Source: Gemmatimonadota bacterium | GTDB lineage: Bacteria > Gemmatimonadota > Gemmatimonadetes > Gemmatimonadales > Gemmatimonadaceae | DNA: 25,290 nucleotides | Direction: 5' to 3' | NCBI GenBank assembly: GCA_003142495.1 | Contig: PLMM01000143.1 | Span: 1 to 25,290, forward strand | Shown here: positions 15,043 through 21,941 of the stretch, piece by piece | Numbering within the stretch: the first letter of the stretch is position 1 | Layout of the letters: every line of letters starts with the position of its first letter | Program-made: the position numbers and the translations under genes | Notes under the pieces: model-generated | Seen by the model: only the letters and a program-made list of their open reading frames with translations | Told to the model about the DNA's origin: nothing | Databases searched by the model: none

Positions 15043-17081
15043 TGCCGCACCGGCTGTGCATGACAGCTCTCGCACTTGCTCGAGAGCCCTCCATAAACGA
15101 GCGCCGCTTGCGACGCACCGGCAGCGGGCCTGTGGCACTGTGTGCACATCACCTTGGCGTGCGCGCCTTTCAGCGGGAACGAGGTCTCCTTGTCGTGGTC
15201 GAAGCGGCTCGCGGGAACGAACGAATCGACGGTATGGCAGCCTTCGCAGGCGCCTTTGTCCCGGCGCTGCGCGAACTGATCGCCGTGCGGGCTGACGTGA
15301 CAGCTCGCGCACGTCTCGTACTTTGCCGCGAACGCGAGCGGCGCGCCGGGTGGGCCATCGAGCACGAGCGACGACTTGCGCGACGGCTGCTTCATCTCCG
15401 AGTGGCACGCGACACACGGTACCGCGCGATGCGCGCCCTCGAGCGGGAACGCCGCCTTCGCATGCGCGGCCACGTCGAACCTCGACGGACGGAAGCGGCT
15501 CACGTCATGGCAGCCGTTGCACCCCGTCTCGTGCGCCCGGGCGCCACCGCGCGCGAACCGCCCCTGGTGCGGATCCACGTGGCAGCTCACGCACTCGACT
15601 TCGGAAAGCTTGAAGAGTACGCGCGCCCGTCCGAGCGATGCCGTCGCAGCAAGCGGAGGCAGTCCGCGGCGCGCCGCCGCATGACATGCGCCGCATGCGA
15701 TCGCCGCGTGTCGCCCCTCGAGCGGCAGACGCAGCCCCGCGTGCCCCGCGACGGCGAACGTACTGGTGTTCCACCCGTTCACCTGATGACAGCTCTCGCA
15801 TGCCCCCTTGTCCGGGCGCGTTTTCAGCTGTCCACCGTGATCGTCCGCGTGGCAGCTCATACATGCGACATGTGCGGGGCGTAGATCGATCACCTTCTTC
15901 ACGCCGCCCGCCGATCCCGTCGTGGCGGGAGTAGTCCCGTGACACGCACCGCAACGAACGGTCGCGTGTTTCCCTTCGAGCGGGTACGCGCTCTGCTTGT
16001 GCATCGCCACCGTGAACGTCGACGGTCGGAAGCCGTCGACCGTGTGGCATCCGTCGCAACCCACCACGCGTCCCGCGAGCGTCGCCTTCCCTGCGTGCGG
16101 ATCGGCGTGACACGACGCGCAGGTGGCGAATGCAGGATGCATCCCCTGCGTCGGGAAGCCCACGTGGCAACTCGCGCACGCGACCGTCGCATGCTTGCCG
16201 CGCAGCGCGTAACGCGTAACATCATGGTCGAAGTCGCGCTTGTCGATCGTGAGGAAGCTCGAAGTCGTGTGACACTTGCTGCACGCGCCCACGAGCCGTC
16301 CGCGATGCGGATCGGTATGGCAATCGACGCAGTCCTTGTGTGACACGGGATTGAATACGGACACGAGCACGCCCTTGGCATCTGTGCGAGGCGCGAGCCG
16401 AGCCGCCTGATGACACTTCGCGCACGGCACGTCCACGTGTTTTCCCGTGAGACGGTAACTCGTGCTGTCGTGGTCGAACCTCGCCGCCGGCTTCCATCCG
16501 GTGAGATCGTGGCAGCGAGCGCAATTGCTCCCGAGCGAGTTGCGGTGTACATCCTCGTGACAGCTCGTGCAGCTCTGCTCGAGTCCCACCCATCCGGCCC
16601 CGTGCTTCCGCGGCGAGAGTGTCGCCGCCGCCGACACGCGATACTCAGTTTTGTGGCAGGCAGTGCACTTCGCTTCAGCGTGCTTCCCCTGCAGCAGCCA
16701 TCCGGCCTGCTGATGATCGAAGCGACCCTGCCCGCCGTTCGGCCACTTCACCAGGGCGAAGTCGGCGCCGGCGTGATCGGGATGACAGCTGGCGCACGCT
16801 CCCTTGCCGTCGCGGCTATGCAGGCCGCGACCGCGCTCCATTAGCCAATCGATCTCTCGATGACAGCCGAGACATGCCTGAGTCATGGCTCCCTTCCCGC
16901 TTCCGTGACATTTCGTGCAGTTCAACGATCCTTCGAGCTCGGCGTGCGCCCGGGCCAACGGGCCCGGAGAGATCTGCGCGCTGAGCGCCCGCGCGCACGC
17001 GAGAAAAAGCATTGCGCCTATCGACAGCACCACGGCAGCGCCGATCCCGCCGGCGCCGCCCTTACCCGGCAGTCGCCACAT
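15039..17081 (-). CDS. Large multihaem c-type cytochrome with 23 CXXCH motifs
   Basis: A 680-residue exported cytochrome from the ATG at 17081, with a normal signal (MWRLPGKGGAGGIGAAVVLS, cleavage near ALSAQ). A GTG 13 codons earlier (17120, GGAG 7 bases upstream) is possible. In the longer numbering CXXCH motifs start at Cys68, 83, 109, 152, 184, 200, 233, 264, 280, 315, 334, 355, 390, 420, 441, 476, 510, 534, 569, 604, 625, 659 and 683: 23 haems. Six tri-haem modules are clear: CxxCH-x-DPHxG, then CxxCH-x4-F, then (F-D-H) L-x-G-x-H-x-x-V-x-C-x-x-CH. The FDH and GKH/GAH histidines are probable distal ligands. It is soluble or membrane-tethered in the periplasm; a chain of this size could span a good part of it. 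It overlaps the oxidoreductase gene by 20 bases and the 19-haem gene by 4. Confidence 0.92.
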   Translation of the reverse strand: MWRLPGKGGAGGIGAAVVLSIGAMLFLACARALSAQISPGPLARAHAELEGSLNCTKCHGSGKGAMTQACLGCHREIDWLMERGRGLHSRDGKGACASCHPDHAGADFALVKWPNGGQGRFDHQQAGWLLQGKHAEAKCTACHKTEYRVSAAATLSPRKHGAGWVGLEQSCTSCHEDVHRNSLGSNCARCHDLTGWKPAARFDHDSTSYRLTGKHVDVPCAKCHQAARLAPRTDAKGVLVSVFNPVSHKDCVDCHTDPHRGRLVGACSKCHTTSSFLTIDKRDFDHDVTRYALRGKHATVACASCHVGFPTQGMHPAFATCASCHADPHAGKATLAGRVVGCDGCHTVDGFRPSTFTVAMHKQSAYPLEGKHATVRCGACHGTTPATTGSAGGVKKVIDLRPAHVACMSCHADDHGGQLKTRPDKGACESCHQVNGWNTSTFAVAGHAGLRLPLEGRHAAIACGACHAAARRGLPPLAATASLGRARVLFKLSEVECVSCHVDPHQGRFARGGARAHETGCNGCHDVSRFRPSRFDVAAHAKAAFPLEGAHRAVPCVACHSEMKQPSRKSSLVLDGPPGAPLAFAAKYETCASCHVSPHGDQFAQRRDKGACEGCHTVDSFVPASRFDHDKETSFPLKGAHAKVMCTQCHRPAAGASQAALVYGGLSSKCESCHAQPVRQ

Positions 17082-18504
17082 CAGGCTCGAGCGGTATTTC
17101 CTTGTGCACGAGACGAACACCCAGTCGCTCCAGCATCGCGGCTGGCGGATCGCCCCCGATGCGAATCACCACGTCATCATTCGGCAGAATCGTGCCCGTG
17201 CCTTCGACGTCGAGTACGACTACGTCGCGTCGAATCTCCTGCACCGTGCTCCGCAGCATGAGCGACACGCGTCCTTCCGCCACGGCGCGATCGAGCTTCT
17301 GCCGGTTGCGATCCTTGATCCGGGCGAACTGTTCGCCACGGTAGCTCAGCGTCACCGTCGTCCCGGTCTGATTGGCGAGTCCCAGCGCCGACTCCACCGC
17401 GCTGTCGCCGCCGCCAATCACGAGCACATGTCGCCCCGCGAAATCCTCCATCTCGACAATGTCATAGACGACTTTCTCGAGATCCTCTCCCGGCACGTCC
17501 AGGCGACGCGGACTTCCTCGCCGGCCCATCGCGAGCACGACTCGACGCGCCAAATACTCATGGCCCCCGGCATGAATGCGAAACAGCCATCCGCTGCGCG
17601 TCACCTGCTCCACCCGATGGTTGGTGCGCACCTGCAGCCCCGTCGTGGCCACGACCTTCTCCCACATGTCGAGAAGGCTCTCCTTTGACGAGTCGGAAAT
17701 CCATAGATCGCCATAGAGCGGAATGTTGAGCGGCTCGGCGAACAGGATCTTGTGGCGCGGGTATTTGCGCACTGTGTCGGCTAGCGATCCCTGTTCGAGC
17801 ATCACGTAGGAGAGTCCAGAGCGCAGAGCCTCGAGCCCCGCGCTCAGCCCTGCCGGCCCCGAGCCCACGATCGCCACATCGACAACGTGCTCATGCTCCG
17901 CTGCCGGTGGCGGATCCGCAGCGCGCGCGAGTGCGATGTGCTCGATCGCGACTTTTCCTTCGTTGATCGCATTCTTGATCAGCCCACGCCCGCCCAGCTC
18001 TCCCACGATGTAGAGTCCCGACACATTGGTCTCGAAGCTCGTGCTGACCTGCGGCACCTGCACGCGATTCGCAGCAGCTCCCGCGAGCATCGCGATTGCG
18101 CCCACTGGACACGCCGTCGCACACTCTCCGTGCCCTATGCAGAGAACTGGATCGACCACCGCCAGCTTTCCGCGAAGCGTGATCGCGCCAATCTCGGGGC
18201 ACGCATCCACGCAAGTGCTGCACCCCACGCACTGGTCGTTGCGCACGTGCGCCCGCATCGGCTCCGTGCTCTCCAGCGGTTCGCCGCTCACCTCCTTGGA
18301 TCGCACCACCTCGAAGATCTGCTGCGGCACGCCACAATGCCCGCACAGCTGCGCGCCCGCTGCCACCTGCCGTCCGCAGCGTGCGCACGCGCGCGCGAAC
18401 GCGGGCGCCGCACGCCGCGCCGCTGATGCGCCTTCCGTCCTCCGAACGTGGAAGTAGACCGAGAACGCCGTTATCGCGAAGAAGCCGAGCGTCGTCCAGA
18501 TCAT
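17062..18504 (-). CDS. Membrane-anchored zinc-ribbon / 2[4Fe-4S] ferredoxin / FAD-NAD(P) oxidoreductase
   Basis: A 480-residue flavin-iron-sulfur protein. One membrane helix at 2-20 is followed by HVRR, so the rest should be cytosolic. Next are a zinc ribbon (Cys40/43/54/57), a 2[4Fe-4S]-type domain (cluster I Cys92/95/98/102-Pro; cluster II Cys122, His125, Cys128, Cys132-Pro), and a thioredoxin-reductase-like fold with FAD motif GSGPAG (214-219) and NAD(P) motif GGGDSA (364-369). A segment normally at the C-terminus of TrxB-like enzymes (LYIVGELGGRGLIKNAINEG, 164-183) precedes the FAD motif. There is no CxxC redox pair in the NAD domain, so it is not a thioredoxin reductase. Likely role: exchange electrons between NAD(P)H or ferredoxin and the adjacent membrane cytochrome. 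The ATG at 18504 has GGTGAG just upstream and is 4 bases after the previous stop; a TTG nine codons earlier lacks a good site. Confidence 0.88.
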   Translation of the reverse strand: MIWTTLGFFAITAFSVYFHVRRTEGASAARRAAPAFARACARCGRQVAAGAQLCGHCGVPQQIFEVVRSKEVSGEPLESTEPMRAHVRNDQCVGCSTCVDACPEIGAITLRGKLAVVDPVLCIGHGECATACPVGAIAMLAGAAANRVQVPQVSTSFETNVSGLYIVGELGGRGLIKNAINEGKVAIEHIALARAADPPPAAEHEHVVDVAIVGSGPAGLSAGLEALRSGLSYVMLEQGSLADTVRKYPRHKILFAEPLNIPLYGDLWISDSSKESLLDMWEKVVATTGLQVRTNHRVEQVTRSGWLFRIHAGGHEYLARRVVLAMGRRGSPRRLDVPGEDLEKVVYDIVEMEDFAGRHVLVIGGGDSAVESALGLANQTGTTVTLSYRGEQFARIKDRNRQKLDRAVAEGRVSLMLRSTVQEIRRDVVVLDVEGTGTILPNDDVVIRIGGDPPAAMLERLGVRLVHKEIPLEPDVATAG

Positions 18505-18508
18505 TCGC

Positions 18509-19489
18509 TCACCGAAACCAGGTCGCGCCAACGTAAATCACGACCGCCACGTGCACGACCACGGCGACCAGCGCCGTCAGCGCGAACGGGCGATGCGCGA
18601 CGTGCCAGTAGCGAAAAACCTTGTGCGTGGCATCCAGCATCCGCGCCTGCTGCGCCAGCGACATCTCGCGCTTCGCCAGCGTGACGGCCTGCGCCAACGC
18701 CGCGCGGTGGCCTGCACGCTCGGCTCCGCCGCTGGCCTTCCAGCGACGCCGCAGGTCGCGCGCCGCGCGCCAGCGTTTGATGTCGTTGGTGAGCAGCTGT
18801 CCCATTGTGTGTCCGATGCCGGATCCGGCCGACTTCGCCGAATCGATCCTCAGCGTGCGCTCGACGCTCGCGACATCGACTTGCATCGTCTCGGCGATCT
18901 GCTGCACCAGTGCGCGTCGCCGCGTGCTCATCTCGTCGCGCGTGAGCTCGACTCCCGATTTGCTACGCGGAATGCGCACGTAGAGGTAGCGTCCCACGAT
19001 GCCGCTCGCGACGACGACCATCATCGAGAGGAAGCCCAGTCCGATCACGCCATCGAAGCGCCAAGCCGCGTGGATCGCCAACAGCAGCGGCAGTCCGAGC
19101 GCCGCGAGAATATGAATGTCCATCCAGCGGCCGAGCGAGCCGGTCCACGCAAGCGACTTGTACTTCTTGCGCAGTGGATACAGCCAGAGGAAGACGAAGA
19201 TGAGAAGCGCCAGGATGCCGGCGGGCTGTCCGATGAGGCCGGACGGCTTGAGCCACGCGTGCAGCGGAGATCGAACCCGCTCACTGACGGGCAGGATATA
19301 GTAGCCGTAGCCAGCGATGTTCACGATCAGGAGCGCGCCGAGGAGGATCACCAGCGGCATCCCGAATCCAACCCGCACGTCTGCCTTGGACTTCGGCATA
19401 GCACGCGGTGCTGCAGGGCGGCTCGATGGCGGGCGTGGGGCCGCCTTCGTTGGTTCACTCGGATGCGCCAGCTTCGATGGTTCAGCCAT
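18509..19489 (-). CDS. b-type-cytochrome-like multi-pass membrane protein
   Basis: A 326-residue inner-membrane protein. A Pro/Ala/Lys-rich cytosolic N-terminus (1-38) leads to five predicted helices: about 40-65, 84-105, 120-145, 147-171 and 295-325. His126 and His140 in helix 3 (MDIHILAALGLPLLLAIHAA), and His296, His300 and His313 in and just before the last helix (YWHVAHRPFALTALVAVVVH), have the 13-14-residue spacing of transmembrane bis-His b-haem ligands. This suggests a di-haem cytochrome b that moves electrons across the membrane. A long charged loop (172-288) separates helices 4 and 5. I do not recognise a named family. The start at 19489 has an excellent AGGAG four bases upstream; the frame is open 57 codons further but that part is not protein-like. 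First gene of the operon, followed 4 bases later by the oxidoreductase. Confidence 0.8.
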   Translation of the reverse strand: MAEPSKLAHPSEPTKAAPRPPSSRPAAPRAMPKSKADVRVGFGMPLVILLGALLIVNIAGYGYYILPVSERVRSPLHAWLKPSGLIGQPAGILALLIFVFLWLYPLRKKYKSLAWTGSLGRWMDIHILAALGLPLLLAIHAAWRFDGVIGLGFLSMMVVVASGIVGRYLYVRIPRSKSGVELTRDEMSTRRRALVQQIAETMQVDVASVERTLRIDSAKSAGSGIGHTMGQLLTNDIKRWRAARDLRRRWKASGGAERAGHRAALAQAVTLAKREMSLAQQARMLDATHKVFRYWHVAHRPFALTALVAVVVHVAVVIYVGATWFR

Positions 19490-19645
19490 CCCGCTCCTTC
19501 GGAAGTAGCAGTAGCTCGGCCGCGCCACGCGAGGAGCCGCAGCACAGGGCGCAGCGGCAAAAAAGCTAGGATCGACTAGTGTGGACGATTGGGGGTGGGC
19601 GTTTGTGACGACGAGTTGAGCGTACAGTTGCGCGTGGCGAACAAG

Positions 19646-19661
19646 AGTGATGCACGTCACA
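19646..19661 (-). promoter_or_regulatory. CRP/FNR-family-like binding site upstream of the cytochrome operon
   Basis: On the minus strand the sequence is TGTGACGTGCATCACT, which differs by one base from TGTGA-N6-TCACA, the consensus of CRP-type dimers. It lies about 157 bases upstream of the first operon ATG (19489), where an activator could sit. CRP-clade proteins sensing oxygen, NO or CO use related sites. I could not identify convincing -35/-10 boxes nearby. Confidence 0.4.
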
Positions 19662-19726
19662 CGCGGCGGCGCACTGGATGCTTGATCGGCGCCTGTTGAA
19701 GTCGTACGCTGCTTCGGAGAGCTTGG

Positions 19727-20659
19727 CTACGCGAGCAGCCCCTTCAGCGCCTCGTCCAGATTTTCGTGCGTGAACACGAATCCCTCTTCGTCGAGTCTGC
19801 GAGGCACGCAGCGCTGTCCGTGCTGCGCGAGCGATGGCTCCGTGCCGATGATGTACGAGCCGATGATCACCGCGAATTCCGGCGCCGGCGGAGCCCACGG
19901 ACGATGCACGACGTGACGTAGCCGCTTCATGAATGCGGCGTTCGTCTCGGGCACATGGTTCGCGGCGTTGTACGGACCGCTCATCTTCGCGTCGTCGATC
20001 GCGCGCTGGACGATCGAGACGAGATCGTCGAGATGGATCCAGCTCATGTACTGTCGTCCGCTGCCGACGGAGCCGCCGAGTCCCCAGCGCGCGAGTCGCG
20101 CGAGCACCGGGAGTGCGCCACCGTCGCGGCCGAGCACGACGCCGAAGCGCAGCACGACGCGACGCGTGTCCGGCGTGATCGCGGCACGGAATGCGGCTTC
20201 CCACTGCCCGCACACGTCGGCCATGAAGTCGCTGCCGTGCGGAGCGTTCTCGTCGCATATCACGTCGCCGGCATTTCCATAGATGCCGATCGCGCTCGCC
20301 TGAATCCAGACGGGCACGGCGGTGGCGCTCGCGCCGATCGCGTCGGCAATCGCGCGCACGGAGATGACGCGCGAGGCGATGATCTCGCGCCGATTCTTAT
20401 CGGTATGACGACAGTTGATGCTCTTGCCGGTGAGATTGATGACCGCCACCGCGCCATCGAGCTCTTTCGCCCACGGACCGAAGGTGCGTCCGTTCCAGGC
20501 GACCTCGCGAACGCCGTCCCGGCGCGACTGGGCCTTGCGCGTCAGCACCACGACGTCGAATCCGCCGTTACGGAAATGCGCGGCCAGAGCGGAGCCGAGA
20601 AAGCCGCTTCCCCCGGCGATGACGACGCGATGAATTGATTCGGCGGTCGGATCGGACAT
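19727..20659 (-). CDS. TIGR01777-family NAD(P)-binding protein (YfcH / SDR39U1-like)
   Basis: A 310-residue extended-SDR protein of the TIGR01777 family. The N-terminal dinucleotide motif is GGSGFLGSAL (Gly16/19/22); ASAIGIYGNAGDVICDE replaces the usual epimerase active-site region, and WIHLDDLV is the family's substrate-side motif. The C-terminus (RRLDEEGFVFTHENLDEALKGLL) matches the DUF1731 tail. Members bind NADP(H) and are often found with cell-division or cell-envelope genes; the substrate is not known. The ATG at 20659 is chosen because the fold begins there and upstream in-frame text is not protein-like; the Shine-Dalgarno is weak. It is transcribed away from the LacI regulator, sharing a 209-base intergenic region, and ends about 237 bases before the cytochrome operon start on the same strand. 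Confidence 0.88.
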   Translation of the reverse strand: MSDPTAESIHRVVIAGGSGFLGSALAAHFRNGGFDVVVLTRKAQSRRDGVREVAWNGRTFGPWAKELDGAVAVINLTGKSINCRHTDKNRREIIASRVISVRAIADAIGASATAVPVWIQASAIGIYGNAGDVICDENAPHGSDFMADVCGQWEAAFRAAITPDTRRVVLRFGVVLGRDGGALPVLARLARWGLGGSVGSGRQYMSWIHLDDLVSIVQRAIDDAKMSGPYNAANHVPETNAAFMKRLRHVVHRPWAPPAPEFAVIIGSYIIGTEPSLAQHGQRCVPRRLDEEGFVFTHENLDEALKGLLA

Positions 20660-20784
20660 AGTTAAGGCGACCTGGGTGGTGTTAATGCCCGCGTACGAGG
20701 ATATACATCGGCCGCATTCGATCGCTACGGTACGCACGAAGAGGACCGCGACCCCCAACCCCGTCTCCTGTCCACTGGTACGGG

Positions 20785-20814
20785 TTGTTACCTGCCCTTG
20801 ACGGCAGGTATACA
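20785..20814 (+). promoter_or_regulatory. Candidate promoter of the LacI-type regulator gene, overlapping a palindrome
   Basis: TTGTTA (20785-20790) and TATACA (20809-20814) are separated by 18 bases and would start transcription near 20821. The spacer contains a perfect inverted repeat, TACCTGCC-N6-GGCAGGTA (20789-20810), whose loop includes TTGAC. A protein bound there would block the promoter. Confidence 0.4.
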
Positions 20815-20828
20815 TTGGAATCGATTAC

Positions 20829-20842
20829 TGAAATCGTTTACA
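20829..20842 (+). promoter_or_regulatory. LacI/GalR-family operator (autoregulatory)
   Basis: TGAAATCGTTTACA fits the LacI/CcpA-type consensus TGNAANCGNTNNCA with the hallmark central CG. It sits just downstream of the candidate transcription start and 26 bases before the regulator's start codon, a position suited to autorepression. Confidence 0.65.
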
Positions 20843-20868
20843 GCGCACTCTGACGGAGCCGAGCAAGC

Positions 20869-21870
20869 TTGGTGACCATCAAGGATGTTGCACGAGAGGC
20901 TGGTGTGTCTGTCGCAACCGTGTCACGCGTCTGGAACGAGGCCGCCTTCGTGAGCCCCGAAACCCGTCAGCGCGTCGCGGCAGTCGCGACGCGACTCGGC
21001 TATTCCCCGCATGGCGCCGCGCGCAGCCTCATCACGCGCACCACGCACGCGCTCGGCGTGCTCCTCCCCGATCTCTACGGGGAGTTCTTCTCGGAAATCA
21101 TCCGCGGCATCGATCACACGGCTCAGGCCGCGGGCTATCACATTCTCGTGTCGAGCTCGCACGACTCGAAGGATGAGATCGATGCCGCGCTTCGCTCGAT
21201 GCGTGGCCGCGTGGACGGGATGATCATCATGTCACCCGATCTCGAGGCGCAGCGAACGCTGCATGCGCTGCAGGGAAGCTTCCCCGTCGTGTTGCTCAAC
21301 GGCGGCGCCGAAGCGAACGCGTTCGACTCGATCACCATAGAGAATCACGAAGGCGCTCGCGCGATGGTTCGGCATCTCCTCGCGCGCGGACACAAGCGCA
21401 TCGCGATGATCGGCGGCCCGCAGCGCAACTACGACGCGGCCGAGCGTCTGCGCGGCTATCGCACGGCGCTGATGGAGAGCGGGATCGCACCGGATGAATC
21501 GCTCGTCGTGCAGGGCGACTTCAGCGAGCTCTCTGGACATCGCGCGGTGAAGCCGCTGCTCGCGCTCGAGCGGCGCCCCACCGCGATCTTCGCCGCCAAC
21601 GACTCGATGGCGATCGGTGCGCTGAGCGCGTTGCACGAAAGCGGGATGCGCGTACCCGAGGACGTGGCTGTCGCCGGCTTCGACGACATCCCGCTCGCGC
21701 GCTACATGAACCCGCAGCTCTCGACGGTTCACGTCGACATAGCCAAGCTCGGCGAACGCGCCGCCGCGCTGCTCCCGTCATCGCTGCTGCAAGGTGCTCG
21801 TCCGCGGCAGCAGCTCCAGCTGTCGACCACTCTCGTCATCCGCAGCTCGTGCGGAGGACTCGTTTCCTGA
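20869..21870 (+). CDS. LacI-family transcriptional regulator
   Basis: A 333-residue repressor of the LacI/GalR family. The N-terminal headpiece TIKDVAREAGVSVATVSRVW is the standard helix-turn-helix with YxPH-type hinge region (GYSPHGAARSL), followed by a periplasmic-binding-protein-like sensor core: GVLLPDLYGEFFSEIIRGID, MRGRVDGMIIMSP, GHKRIAMIGGP, AIFAANDSMAIGALSAL and the VAVAGFDDIPLARYMNPQLST signature. The effector is probably a sugar or glycan fragment, unknown here. Start is TTG at 20869 or GTG at 20872, both behind a weak GGAG/GAG region. It lies 71 bases before the TonB receptor on the same strand and is likely its regulator. Other LacI-type sites were not found between the two genes. 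Confidence 0.93.
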   Translation: MVTIKDVAREAGVSVATVSRVWNEAAFVSPETRQRVAAVATRLGYSPHGAARSLITRTTHALGVLLPDLYGEFFSEIIRGIDHTAQAAGYHILVSSSHDSKDEIDAALRSMRGRVDGMIIMSPDLEAQRTLHALQGSFPVVLLNGGAEANAFDSITIENHEGARAMVRHLLARGHKRIAMIGGPQRNYDAAERLRGYRTALMESGIAPDESLVVQGDFSELSGHRAVKPLLALERRPTAIFAANDSMAIGALSALHESGMRVPEDVAVAGFDDIPLARYMNPQLSTVHVDIAKLGERAAALLPSSLLQGARPRQQLQLSTTLVIRSSCGGLVS

Positions 21871-21941
21871 TGTACGCAGGTCCCGTTCGCCCCTTGTTCG
21901 TTCCGCCCGTCACCCAGCTCTACTCGGAGGAGATACACACT

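Noticed and set aside
15043..15417. 125-codon upstream extension of the 19-haem cytochrome
   Set aside because: It overlaps the coding end of the 23-haem gene, is Arg-rich and lacks CXXCH in frame; the ATG at 15042 with its signal peptide is a far better start.
17062..18504. Thioredoxin reductase
   Set aside because: No redox-active CxxC in the NAD(P) domain, and an added ferredoxin domain and membrane anchor; operon partners are cytochromes, not thioredoxin.
19490..19660. 57-codon N-terminal extension of the cytochrome b-like protein
   Set aside because: Not protein-like, and the internal ATG has an ideal AGGAG; the stretch is better explained as promoter DNA.
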